From positions 62,001-126,000 of the forward strand of contig JBIICY010000002.1 in assembly GCA_044238605.1 (NCBI GenBank): a DNA stretch of 64,000 nt. The letters run 5' to 3'. The notes beneath the pieces are model-generated. The model was not told the origin of the DNA and made no database searches. It saw only the letters and a program-made list of their open reading frames with translations. The translations under genes were made by a program, and so were the position numbers. Origin of the DNA: UBA10438 sp044238605 (lineage in GTDB: Bacteria; Bacteroidota; Ignavibacteria; Kapaibacteriales; Kapaibacteriaceae). Below are positions 43,570 to 51,945 of this stretch, piece by piece (within the stretch, counting starts at the first letter, position 1; each line of letters starts with the position of its first letter).

Positions 43570-46050
43570 TTAGCGTTTTCTCGCCGTCTTTCTGACAGAC
43601 TTCTTTGCCGCTGCTGGTGCGCGAAAGGCTACCTTGACAGCCTCCGAGACATGACCAACGTAGACGATCGTAAGGCCCTGGGTAACGGCTGGCTGGAGTT
43701 CTGCGATGTCCCGCTTGTTATCCTTCGGAACAAGCACGGTTGTCATGCCAGCACGCTTGGCAGCCAGGAGTTTCTCGTTTAAACCGCCGATTGCAAGAAC
43801 ATTGCCACGAAGCGTTACTTCGCCCGTCATCGCAACATCTCCGCGTAACGGGCGCCCCGATGCAGCCGATAGAATCGCCAGAGAAATCGTTATGCCTGCC
43901 GACGGGCCGTCTTTCGGAATGGCTCCCTCTGGAACGTGCACGTGAATCTGTTTGTCTTTGGCAAAATTCTGCTCTAGGCCGAAGGTGTCGTACGAACTGC
44001 GCAGGAATGACAGTGAAGCCATAGCAGACTCCTTCATCACCTCGCCCAGCTTGCCGGTAAGTGTTAAGCGCTCCGGCCCCGGCATGAAGGTAACCTCAAC
44101 GGGCAGAGTATCGCCGCCAAGTGACGTCCATGCAAGTCCTACGGCAACACCAACCTTATCAGAAAGCTCTTCCTGCTTGACCTTGAACTTTGGGGCACGC
44201 AGATACTTCTCGATCGTCTTTTCATCGATCGTCCAGGACTTCTTTGTTGAAAGGGTCTTGTACGCCGTGGTAGACTTAACATCCGAAAGGGGCTTGCTGC
44301 CAGATTTTTTACCAACGTCTGCAACAACTTCCATGGCAACCTTTCGCAGGATGCTGGCGATCTCACGTTCAAGGTTGCGCACACCAGCTTCCCGTGTGTA
44401 TTCGCGAACGAGCTTCAGCAGTGACACATCAGGGAAGGTGATTGAAAAGTCCTGCAGTCCGTGCTTTTCTGTAAGCTTTGGAACGATGTACTTCTTTGCA
44501 ATCTGAACCTTATCTGGCTCAAGATAGCTTGAGAGCTCGATCACCTCAAGACGGTCAAGCAGGGGGCCAGGAATGTTGTACTTCACGTTCGCAGTTGCAA
44601 TGAACAGCACATTGGATAGGTCGTAATCAACCTCAAGGTAGTGGTCGTTGAACGTGCTGTTCTGTTCCGGATCCAGCACCTCGAGCAGTGCCGCGCTCGG
44701 GTCGCCGCGGAAATCCATGGACATCTTATCGATCTCGTCGAGTAGAATCACCGGATTGGTGCTGCCGGCACGCTTCATGGCCTGGATGATCTTTCCTGGC
44801 ATTGCGCCGATGTACGTTCTACGATGTCCGCGAATCTCTGCCTCGTCTCGGACGCCCCCTAGGGAAAGACGCACGAAGTTGCGTCCAAGAGCCCTAGCAA
44901 TCGACTTTGCAAGCGAGGTCTTCCCAACACCTGGAGGTCCTGTTAGACAGAGGATCTGCCCCCGCATCGAGCCTACAAGATTCAACACGGAGATGTACTC
45001 CAATATCCGCTGCTTCGGTTTCTCGAGATCGTAATGATCCTCGTCGAGGATCTTCTTCACGTGTTTGATGTGCAGATTATCGGTAGTTCTTGCAGACCAC
45101 GGAACATTTGCTATCCATTCGAGCCAGGTGCGGTTTACCCCAAACTCCGGCGACATCGATGGCGTGCGCTTGAGTCTGTCGAACTCTTCATGAACCTTTG
45201 TTTGAACCTGCTCCGGCAAACTTGCTTTGTCAAGCAGCTCTTTCAACGAGGACAGTTCCGGGCCGCCGTCGTCTTCTTCGCCGAGTTCGGACTGCAGAGC
45301 ACGAATCTGCTCTTGGATAAAGTACTTCCGCTGAGACTTCTGGATCTGGTCGTGAACCTTCGAATCGATTTCTACTTCAAGTTTGAGCAGCTCTATCTCA
45401 CTTGAGAGCAACTGGACCAGTTCGTAGTACTGATCCTTCAGCGTTGTAGCATCCAGAATCCGCTGCTTGGCATCAACCTTCTGTGAAATATTAGCCGCGG
45501 CATAGTATAGCTTGCGGTGAGGGTCTTCGAGATTCTGGAATGCACCTAGCACTTCCGGGGGAAGGTTGCGATTATCCTTAACGTATTCTTCGAAGAGCTC
45601 GGTGGCATGGCGTATGAGAGCCATCAAACTGCGGTCGCGCTCATCGTACGTATGCGATACAGGTTCAATACGTGCTTCTAGGAATGGCTGCGTTTGCACA
45701 TGACCCACGATCCGTGCCGGTACAGCCCCCTCAACGAGAACCTTCAGCAGGTTGTTGGGCAGACGCATTACCTGCAGGATCTTTGCAACCGTGCCTACCT
45801 CGTGAACATCCGAGAATCCGGCGTCGTCGGTTGTAGCCTGCTTTTGGGAGACTACCAAGATGTACTTTTCCCGTTCCAATGCCTCTGCAACGGCCTTCAA
45901 TGATGAGGCCCTGCCGATCAGAACCGGGAAGATCATGTGGGGGTATATGACGATATCACGCAGCGGGAGAACAGGAATCTGTTCAGGGGTAGCAGGTGTG
46001 CGTTTATCTGCTTGTTCAATCGAATCGAGTACTTCGGAGTGGTCGTTCAT
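43570..46050 (-). CDS. lon: ATP-dependent protease Lon (LonA)
   Basis: 826-residue cytosolic AAA+ protease degrading damaged and regulatory proteins. It has an N-terminal substrate domain (IPVLPLRDIVIYPHMIFPVL), an AAA module with Walker A GPPGVGKTS (about 369) and Walker B NPVILLDEIDKM, and a C-terminal serine-lysine protease domain with S717 in KDGPSAGIT and K760 in GLNEKLLAA. The 43-residue spacing is that of LonA. The C terminus is Lys/Arg-rich. It diverges from infC across a 140-nt promoter region. Confidence 0.97.
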   Translation of the reverse strand: MNDHSEVLDSIEQADKRTPATPEQIPVLPLRDIVIYPHMIFPVLIGRASSLKAVAEALEREKYILVVSQKQATTDDAGFSDVHEVGTVAKILQVMRLPNNLLKVLVEGAVPARIVGHVQTQPFLEARIEPVSHTYDERDRSLMALIRHATELFEEYVKDNRNLPPEVLGAFQNLEDPHRKLYYAAANISQKVDAKQRILDATTLKDQYYELVQLLSSEIELLKLEVEIDSKVHDQIQKSQRKYFIQEQIRALQSELGEEDDGGPELSSLKELLDKASLPEQVQTKVHEEFDRLKRTPSMSPEFGVNRTWLEWIANVPWSARTTDNLHIKHVKKILDEDHYDLEKPKQRILEYISVLNLVGSMRGQILCLTGPPGVGKTSLAKSIARALGRNFVRLSLGGVRDEAEIRGHRRTYIGAMPGKIIQAMKRAGSTNPVILLDEIDKMSMDFRGDPSAALLEVLDPEQNSTFNDHYLEVDYDLSNVLFIATANVKYNIPGPLLDRLEVIELSSYLEPDKVQIAKKYIVPKLTEKHGLQDFSITFPDVSLLKLVREYTREAGVRNLEREIASILRKVAMEVVADVGKKSGSKPLSDVKSTTAYKTLSTKKSWTIDEKTIEKYLRAPKFKVKQEELSDKVGVAVGLAWTSLGGDTLPVEVTFMPGPERLTLTGKLGEVMKESAMASLSFLRSSYDTFGLEQNFAKDKQIHVHVPEGAIPKDGPSAGITISLAILSAASGRPLRGDVAMTGEVTLRGNVLAIGGLNEKLLAAKRAGMTTVLVPKDNKRDIAELQPAVTQGLTIVYVGHVSEAVKVAFRAPAAAKKSVRKTARKR

Positions 46051-46114
46051 GTGCCGTGCTGACGTATAACAAGACCGAAAATTACAACATCCTTGCGGTT
46101 CATTCTTCTAGGGG

Positions 46115-46147
46115 TTTGCACGTAACCACCAGAAACAGCTATATTTG
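46115..46147 (+). promoter_or_regulatory. Promoter of infC-rpmI-rplT
   Basis: TTTG (46115-46118), a 21-nt spacer and TATATTTG (46140-46147) match the Bacteroidota promoter consensus closely. The infC start is 43 nt downstream, leaving room for a leader of roughly 38 nt. Confidence 0.8.
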
Positions 46148-46190
46148 CGCTCTTTGCGAACATCTACATTCACAATAACCGAAGGTCTTT

Positions 46191-46835
46191 TTGAGGCGTC
46201 CGTACATCCCACCGCAAGGTCCGCGACAAGAGACTCAGCGCAAACACAAGATCAATGATGAGATCGGGGCACCCGAACTCCGTGTTGTCGATTCAACAGG
46301 CGCACCGCTAGGCATCCTTCCTCGTAAGGAAGCATTGCGAATTGCCCTGGAACGTGAACTTGATCTTGTTGAAATCGCGCCACAGGCAAACCCGCCTGTC
46401 TGCAAGATTATAGACTACGGAAAGTTCGTCTATGAACAGCAGAAGCGGGAAAAGCTTCAGAAGAAAGCTCAGACGCAGACAACGCTTAAGGAAGTGCGCT
46501 TCAAGGCTGGAACAGATACGCACGACTTTGACTTTAAGACACGCCATGCTCGAGAGTTTCTCGAAGACGGGCATAAGGTCAAGGCTACGGTAATGTTCAA
46601 GGGGCGTGAGATTCTCCACAAGGAACTTGGAGAGGTCTTGCTCCAGCGGTTTATTGATGCGTTGGCAGATGTATCCAAGGTTGATCAGCCGATGCGTATG
46701 GAAGGCCGATTCCTGGGTGTGATGTTAGCGCCGGAGTCAAAGAAAATTGCAAAGAAGAAAGACTCTGCTAAGCCAGATGCAGGGCAATCGGAACAAACAG
46801 AAGAAGCAACTCAAGACAACGTACAGGCAGAGTAA
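46191..46835 (+). CDS. infC: Translation initiation factor IF-3
   Basis: 214-residue IF-3. The N-terminal domain (KINDEIGAPELRVVDSTG...ILPRKEAL), linker, and C-terminal domain (KEVRFKAGTDTHDFDFKTRHAREFLEDG) are clear; a Lys/Glu-rich tail extends past the core. The only usable start is TTG at 46191, preceded by GAAGG 5 nt upstream; an in-frame TAA at 46176 blocks any earlier start. A non-ATG start is the known basis of IF-3 autoregulation in other bacteria, since IF-3 disfavours such codons. It is followed by rpmI after 10 nt. Confidence 0.95.
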   Translation: MRRPYIPPQGPRQETQRKHKINDEIGAPELRVVDSTGAPLGILPRKEALRIALERELDLVEIAPQANPPVCKIIDYGKFVYEQQKREKLQKKAQTQTTLKEVRFKAGTDTHDFDFKTRHAREFLEDGHKVKATVMFKGREILHKELGEVLLQRFIDALADVSKVDQPMRMEGRFLGVMLAPESKKIAKKKDSAKPDAGQSEQTEEATQDNVQAE

Positions 46836-46845
46836 GGAGTAAGTC

Positions 46846-47043
46846 ATGCCAAAGATGAAGACAAATAGTGGCGCCAAGAAGCGGTTCAAGGTAACCGGTA
46901 GCGGAGCCATTAAGCGCCAAAAGGCAAACCGCAGTCATATCCTGACTAGCAAGAGCCGCAAGCGCAAGCGCAATTTGCGTCAGGACACGTTGGTTGATCC
47001 AACCAACATGCCTAACGTGCTGCATTGCCTAGCAATGCGTTAA
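46846..47043 (+). CDS. rpmI: 50S ribosomal protein L35
   Basis: 65-residue basic ribosomal protein with the L35 signature KMKTNSGAKKRFKVTGSG and KRQKANRSHILTSKS. Standard infC-rpmI-rplT order supports it. AAGGAG precedes the ATG by a normal distance. Confidence 0.97.
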   Translation: MPKMKTNSGAKKRFKVTGSGAIKRQKANRSHILTSKSRKRKRNLRQDTLVDPTNMPNVLHCLAMR

Positions 47044-47060
47044 TTTTTTTTCCATCGTCT

Positions 47061-47085
47061 GGCAGGGACATGCCGTTCTCCTGCC
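47061..47085 (+). promoter_or_regulatory. Hairpin in the rpmI-rplT spacer, possible L20 control site
   Basis: GGCAGG (47061-47066) can pair with CCTGCC (47080-47085) in the 66-nt spacer after a T-run. L20 autoregulates its operon in several bacteria through structured leaders. Whether this hairpin is that site is conjecture. Confidence 0.3.
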
Positions 47086-47109
47086 GACACAACATGAAGG
47101 AGCGTTGAC

Positions 47110-47451
47110 ATGCCACGCAGTGTCAATAAAGTAGCGGCACACCAGAGAAAGCGCAAGTACTATAAGCTTGCCAAAGGCTACTGGGGTGCCAGGTCAAAAG
47201 TTTGGACCATCGTTAAGCACCACGTAGAAAAGGGTCTGCAGTACGCCTACCGCGATCGTCGCAATAAGAAGCGTACATTCCGTTCACTTTGGATTGTTCG
47301 CATCAATGCAGCGGCCCGCCTTAACGGAACAACATACTCACGCATGATGCATGGTATGAAGCTGAAGAACATTGCAATCAACCGCAAGGTCCTTGCGAAT
47401 ATTGCTATGAATCATCCTGATGTTTTTACAGCAATTGTAAAGTCGCTCTAA
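47110..47451 (+). CDS. rplT: 50S ribosomal protein L20
   Basis: 113-residue L20, an early 50S assembly protein. Signature blocks are KYYKLAKGYWGARSK, YAYRDRRNKKRTFRSLWIVRIN and YSRMMHGMKLKNI. GAAGGAG precedes the ATG. It ends the infC operon before a hairpin. Confidence 0.97.
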   Translation: MPRSVNKVAAHQRKRKYYKLAKGYWGARSKVWTIVKHHVEKGLQYAYRDRRNKKRTFRSLWIVRINAAARLNGTTYSRMMHGMKLKNIAINRKVLANIAMNHPDVFTAIVKSL

Positions 47452-47478
47452 CATCAGAAACAGAACTTTGGAACGAAG

Positions 47479-47510
47479 CGGCGACAGCACCATCAATGAT
47501 GCTGTCGCCG
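47479..47510 (+). terminator. Hairpin between rplT and pheS
   Basis: A perfect 10-bp stem CGGCGACAGC (47479-47488) with GCTGTCGCCG (47501-47510) closes a 12-nt loop. No T-run follows, so termination efficiency is uncertain; it may be a partial terminator or processing site. Confidence 0.5.
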
Positions 47511-47524
47511 TTGCTGTATATGCA

Positions 47525-47532
47525 TAGATTTG
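47525..47532 (+). promoter_or_regulatory. Candidate leaderless -7 box of pheS
   Basis: TAGATTTG is followed by CACC and then the pheS ATG at 47537, a 4-nt gap identical to that in mutS and uvrC. A well-spaced -33 TTTG is not seen; TTG at 47511 is only 11 nt upstream. Confidence 0.45.
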
Positions 47533-47536
47533 CACC

Positions 47537-48568
47537 ATGAGTATGCGCGAACACATTCAGACGTTGCGGTTAGAGATCGAATCGGAATTACAGGCAATCT
47601 CTTCTGCCGAGCACATGGAGGAGTTTCGACTCCGACACCTTGTAAAGAAAGGTACATTGCAGGCGCTGGTAGAGCAGTTACGCAATGTTCCAAAGGAAGA
47701 AAAACCTGAGATTGGTAAACTTCTCAATGCGCTGCGCTCGGACGTGCAGCGGTTGTTTGACGAGGTCCAGGAACGGTATTCTTCAGCAGATTCCGTTACA
47801 GCGATTGATGTGACGCTACCGGCTCGAAACGCATCGGTCGGATCGCTGCATCCGATAACGCAGACAATGGATAGATTGATCGCGATCTTCTCATCGATGG
47901 GTTTTGACGTAGCCGAAGGACCCGATGCCGAAGACGATGCGCATAATTTCGAGCGATTGAACTTTGCATCAGATCATCCTGCGCGAGATATGCAGGATAC
48001 CTTTTTTGTAGAACATGACCATCGCCACGATGTCTTGCTGCGAACACACACATCTAGTGTACAGGTTCGGGTGATGGAAAACATGAAGCCCCCTATACGC
48101 TGTATCATGCCAGGGCGGGTCTATCGTAATGAAGCCGTCAGTGCACGGTCTCTTGCAGAGTTTCATCAGATCGAGGGTCTATACATCGACAAAGGTGTAA
48201 GCATGGCCGATTTGAAGGGTACGATTATGGCCTTTGCACGCAAGTTCTATGATGAGCAAGCAGAGTTCCGTTTTCGCACTTCGTATTTCCCATTCACAGA
48301 ACCAAGCTGTGAAATCGACATGTCGTGTTTTCTCTGCAAGGGTGATGGCTGCCGCATCTGTAAGCATTCGGGATGGCTTGAGATCTGCGGCGCCGGAATG
48401 GTACATCCTAACGTTCTGCGTGCAAACGGTATAGACCCTGAAGAATACAGTGGATTTGCATTTGGCTTTGGAGTAGAACGCGTTGTGCTGATGCTCACCG
48501 GAATCGATGATATACGGCATCTGTACGAAAATGATTTCCGTGTACTGTCGCAGTTCACAACAGAATGA
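47537..48568 (+). CDS. pheS: Phenylalanyl-tRNA synthetase alpha subunit
   Basis: 343-residue class II catalytic subunit of PheRS. An N-terminal coiled coil (about 1-90) precedes the catalytic domain with RTHTSSVQVRVME, GRVYRNEAVSARS (motif 2), SYFPFTEPSCEIDM and FGFGVERVVLML (motif 3). It needs the beta subunit PheT, which is not adjacent; instead lolD follows with an ATGA overlap. It starts 86 nt after rplT. Confidence 0.96.
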   Translation: MSMREHIQTLRLEIESELQAISSAEHMEEFRLRHLVKKGTLQALVEQLRNVPKEEKPEIGKLLNALRSDVQRLFDEVQERYSSADSVTAIDVTLPARNASVGSLHPITQTMDRLIAIFSSMGFDVAEGPDAEDDAHNFERLNFASDHPARDMQDTFFVEHDHRHDVLLRTHTSSVQVRVMENMKPPIRCIMPGRVYRNEAVSARSLAEFHQIEGLYIDKGVSMADLKGTIMAFARKFYDEQAEFRFRTSYFPFTEPSCEIDMSCFLCKGDGCRICKHSGWLEICGAGMVHPNVLRANGIDPEEYSGFAFGFGVERVVLMLTGIDDIRHLYENDFRVLSQFTTE

Positions 48569-49245
48569 TCCTGCAAGCTCAAGACGTTTGGAAATCCTAT
48601 AAGAGCACTGACGCCGTATCTACGGGTGTTCTTCGCGGCATATCGCTTACAGTTCACGAGCATGAATTCGTGGCGATCATTGGGCCAAGTGGTGCTGGTA
48701 AAAGCACACTACTGCATGTACTTGCATCCATTGAATCGTTTGATGCTGGATCTGTGACGTTAAGTGTCGCGGGAAATGAGTACAACTATAGCGCCATGAC
48801 GAGTGAACAGCTTGCTCGGTTTCGACTGGAGCATATTGGATTTGTCTACCAATTCCACCATTTGTTGCCCGAGTTCACAGCTCTTGAAAACGTCATGATG
48901 CCAGCCTTGATTCGCGGTTTATCGCACAAGGATGCTACCAAGCGTGCAGAGATGCTACTCGAGCGTGTTGGACTTTCCTCAAGATCCTCTCACATGCCTG
49001 CAGAGATGTCTGGCGGGGAACAACAACGCATCGCCATTGCACGGGCCGTCATGAACGCACCAACATTGGTATTGGCAGATGAACCAACAGGGAACTTGGA
49101 CTCGGCCAACGCACAGCAGGTTCGGACACTACTGCGAGAACTGCAGCAAGAACAATCGCTAACCTGCATTATTGCAACGCACAGCATGGAGCTAGCGCAG
49201 TCAGCAAGTCGTATCGTACATATCCAAGACGGCATATGCGCTTGA
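48565..49245 (+). CDS. lolD: ABC transporter ATP-binding protein, LolD/MacB type
   Basis: 226-residue ATPase with Walker A GPSGAGKSTLLH (about residue 34), Q-loop FVYQFHHLLPEFTALENVM, signature MSGGEQQRIAIARA and Walker B LVLADEPTGNLD. The FHHLLPEFTALENV region is typical of LolD, which with LolC/E releases lipoproteins from the inner membrane. MacB-like or FtsE-like alternatives remain possible as no permease is adjacent. It is coupled to pheS by ATGA. Confidence 0.85.
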   Translation: MILQAQDVWKSYKSTDAVSTGVLRGISLTVHEHEFVAIIGPSGAGKSTLLHVLASIESFDAGSVTLSVAGNEYNYSAMTSEQLARFRLEHIGFVYQFHHLLPEFTALENVMMPALIRGLSHKDATKRAEMLLERVGLSSRSSHMPAEMSGGEQQRIAIARAVMNAPTLVLADEPTGNLDSANAQQVRTLLRELQQEQSLTCIIATHSMELAQSASRIVHIQDGICA

Positions 49246-49619
49246 TGTCCACGCCTGCTCGTCGGGCTCTCGTAATGATGATCTACGGCCTGTTCCTTGT
49301 TGGAACCGGACTGTACGGCTACGTCGTTACAAAAAATCACAGCACATCATCGTTGTTCAATGGCGGCGTGTTTGGCGCCTTGTTCATTGTACTTGGAATA
49401 CTGCATGCATACGGGCGTGCTTGGACCCATACCGCTGCGTTATCGGCAACGGTGATTTTCTTTCTGACGTTTCTTTGGCGGGCTGCACTGCAATGGGCTT
49501 CGTTTGACGTACCGGGGCCTACGCCGCGCTTCCAGGCTGAAGTTGCCATCTTGTTAACCGTAATGGCCGTTGTTAGTGCGATCGTGGCACTGATGCTCTT
49601 GAAGAGCCTTCGTCGTTAA
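49236..49619 (+). CDS. Small four-helix membrane protein, TMEM14-like
   Basis: 127-residue integral membrane protein with four hydrophobic helices. The first helical pair, with IYGLFLVGTGLYGYVVT and a Ser-Leu-x-x-Gly turn then GALFIVLGIL, resembles TMEM14/UPF0136-type proteins; this is pattern-level similarity only. Start ATG 49236 overlaps lolD by 10 nt; ATG 49245 is an alternative. The stop overlaps the convergent rimO stop in a shared TTAA. Confidence 0.6.
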   Translation: MRLMSTPARRALVMMIYGLFLVGTGLYGYVVTKNHSTSSLFNGGVFGALFIVLGILHAYGRAWTHTAALSATVIFFLTFLWRAALQWASFDVPGPTPRFQAEVAILLTVMAVVSAIVALMLLKSLRR

Positions 49620-50893
49620 ACTGCCGACCCAAACAAGTCAAATTCGATGGCATCATCGACAAGGACGTTTACAAACGTTCCCGGTGTAAGGGGTGTGTCT
49701 GACCGCACGTAGATTTCATTATCAACTTCCGGTGCGTCGGCTTCTGTTCTTCCACGGTACTCACCATTGACTTCCTCTTCGATGAGGACTCGTTGTGTGG
49801 TGCCAATCTTGCGTTGATTCTTGCTGAAGGAGATATCACGCTGGATGTCCATGATGCGCTGTCGGCGAGCCTCTTTCACGTCTGCAGAGATCGGGTCTCC
49901 GAGAATGTATGCGTAGGTGTCGTCTTCCTGTGAGTAAGTGAACACTCCGAGTCTATCGAAACGCTGGTCCGTGATGAACTCTGCCAACTCATCAACATCT
50001 GCTTCTGACTCTGAAGGGTACCCAACAATAAAGGTGCTGCGCAGTACGATGTCTGGCACTTGTTGGCGAATTGTATCAAGAAGCTCTTCAGTGGTCCGAC
50101 GGGTGATCCCTCTACGCATATTCTTTAGAACTTCCGACGATGCGTGCTGCAGCGGCATGTCCAAGTATGTGCAGACATTGCTGTTGTTGCGAATCACACT
50201 GAGCACATCTGTAGGGAACTTCGAGGGATAGGCATACATAAGCCGAATCCAGTCTGCACCAGATTCATCGGCCATTCTCTGCACAAGATGTGCAAGCGCA
50301 CGATCTCCTGTTGTGTCCTTACCATAGTATGTAAGATCCTGTGCCACTAACACAAGCTCTTTAACACCCTGCGAAACAAGATTTTGCGCCGATGCAATCA
50401 ATGTTTCTTCAGGAATGCTCCTGTGTTTGCCGCGCATAAGCGGAATAGCACAAAATGAACACGGGTGATCGCACCCTTCACTGATCTTGAGGTAGGCGTA
50501 GTGATTTGGCGTGGAGAGCAGTCGCTCTCCAAGAAGAGCATACTTTAGATCGGGTGATATTGCTTTGATGATCTGTTCGTAGGCTTCGGTACCGAAGAAA
50601 TGATCAACCTCTGGAATCTCGGCCTGTAAGTCTGCTCCGTAGCGTTCTGAAAGACATCCAGCAACGACAAGCTTTTGAAGAGCCCCTTGACGCTTAAGTT
50701 CAGCGGCTTCGAGGATGGTGTTGACGCTCTCTTCCTTAGCCTGGTCGATAAAGCCGCAGGTATTGATAACCAGTGTGTCGGCTTCTTCAATACTCAAGGC
50801 CAGCTCGAGGTTGTTTGCTGAGAGATGTCCGGCAAGCGTCTCGCTGTCTACAGTGTTCTTACTGCAACCGAGTGTTACGATGTGTACTTTCAT
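49616..50893 (-). CDS. rimO: Ribosomal protein S12 methylthiotransferase RimO
   Basis: 425 residues from ATG 50893 (MKVHIVTLGCSKNTVDSE). A radical-SAM methylthiotransferase that modifies Asp of ribosomal protein S12. The N-terminal MTTase domain (GCSKNTVDSE, NTCGFI) carries the auxiliary-cluster cysteines, the radical-SAM cluster is C141-x3-C145-x2-C148 in CDHPCSFC, and a C-terminal TRAM domain ends the protein. GCSKN and the conserved context favour RimO over MiaB. It overlaps coaD by 4 nt. Confidence 0.94.
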   Translation of the reverse strand: MKVHIVTLGCSKNTVDSETLAGHLSANNLELALSIEEADTLVINTCGFIDQAKEESVNTILEAAELKRQGALQKLVVAGCLSERYGADLQAEIPEVDHFFGTEAYEQIIKAISPDLKYALLGERLLSTPNHYAYLKISEGCDHPCSFCAIPLMRGKHRSIPEETLIASAQNLVSQGVKELVLVAQDLTYYGKDTTGDRALAHLVQRMADESGADWIRLMYAYPSKFPTDVLSVIRNNSNVCTYLDMPLQHASSEVLKNMRRGITRRTTEELLDTIRQQVPDIVLRSTFIVGYPSESEADVDELAEFITDQRFDRLGVFTYSQEDDTYAYILGDPISADVKEARRQRIMDIQRDISFSKNQRKIGTTQRVLIEEEVNGEYRGRTEADAPEVDNEIYVRSDTPLTPGTFVNVLVDDAIEFDLFGSAV

Positions 50894-51369
50894 TGAATCT
50901 TCTGTTGTAAACGTTGTGCCACGCATTCCGGCACAAACTCTGTCAGATTCTGATTGTATCGGGCAAGCTCGCGGATGATGCTCGAGTTGAGATACGTGTA
51001 TTTTTCATGAGGCATCAGAAATATCGTCGACACATCAGGCTGGAGCTTTCTGTTCATCAGTGCAATCTGGAATTCATATTCAAAATCACTCACAGCACGA
51101 ATTCCCCTGACTATCACATTCGCTCCGTGGTGGTTTGCGTAATCAACCACGAGACCAGAGTGAACTGCAACGCTCACACTTGGCAAATGCTTGAGAGCTT
51201 CGACTGCCATGCTGCGACGCTCCTCCTCATTAAAAAGAGGAGTCTTTTTGCTGTTAATCGCAATAACCACGGTCACAGTATCGAACATCTGTGCTGCGCG
51301 TTCAATTACGTCAACATGTCCGTTGGTTATCGGATCAAACGATCCTGGGTAGATGGCGTGCCGCTGCAT
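50890..51369 (-). CDS. coaD: Phosphopantetheine adenylyltransferase
   Basis: 159-residue CoaD catalysing the penultimate CoA step. The nucleotidyltransferase motif YPGSFDPITNGHVDVIERA (with TNGH) is at the N terminus and the ISSTxxR-equivalent YLNSSIIRELA near residue 130. Length is normal. It lies between rsmD and rimO, as in many genomes for rsmD-coaD. Confidence 0.96.
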   Translation of the reverse strand: MQRHAIYPGSFDPITNGHVDVIERAAQMFDTVTVVIAINSKKTPLFNEEERRSMAVEALKHLPSVSVAVHSGLVVDYANHHGANVIVRGIRAVSDFEYEFQIALMNRKLQPDVSTIFLMPHEKYTYLNSSIIRELARYNQNLTEFVPECVAQRLQQKIQ

Positions 51370-51378
51370 AGTGCAAAC

Positions 51379-51939
51379 TTACGCTAAGGGGCTCACACGG
51401 CGGAACATGCTGAAGTTGGTTTGGCCAAGTTCGATGCTTTTTATGCGATGAAGCTCAGGGAGTTCAAGAATGTGCTCCTGATCGCCGTGTTCAAATGCTG
51501 CAATGCCATCAGCAGCCAGCGCACCAGAGGAGATGACCAAGGCAGCGATAGCATTGCATGCCTTCTGCGCATATGGCGGATCAGCAAAGATGATTTGATG
51601 CTCAGATACCGTTCCGTACCGAAGGTATTCGCGGGCATCAGCGCGTATGATCTGCACAAGAGCAGATACCTCCAGCGACTCTGCAACAGCGCGCAGCTGT
51701 CGGCATACGTCTGCCGATGTGTCAATGAGTGTTGCAGAGTGTGCGCCCCGCGAGAGTGCCTCGAAGGCTAGAGCACCGGAACCTGCATAGAGGTCTAGAA
51801 TAGATGCCCCCTGAATGTGCACGTGATGTTCGAGAACATGGAACAATGATTCACGTCCACGGTCTGAAGTAGGCCTTGTCGAATCGCCGGGTGGCGAGGG
51901 AATCGTCCGATGCTTCAATCTGCCGGCAATGATTCTCAT
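51379..51939 (-). CDS. rsmD: 16S rRNA (guanine966-N2)-methyltransferase RsmD
   Basis: 186-residue SAM-dependent methyltransferase. It has the N-terminal RIIAGRLKHRTIPSPPG and PTSDRGRESLFHVLE, the SAM motif ILDLYAGSGALAFEALSRGA and catalytic-type IIFADPPYAQKAC. Neighbouring coaD and DUF3822 genes fit the arrangement commonly seen in Bacteroidota. Confidence 0.93.
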   Translation of the reverse strand: MRIIAGRLKHRTIPSPPGDSTRPTSDRGRESLFHVLEHHVHIQGASILDLYAGSGALAFEALSRGAHSATLIDTSADVCRQLRAVAESLEVSALVQIIRADAREYLRYGTVSEHQIIFADPPYAQKACNAIAALVISSGALAADGIAAFEHGDQEHILELPELHRIKSIELGQTNFSMFRRVSPLA

Positions 51940-51945
51940 ACGTTG

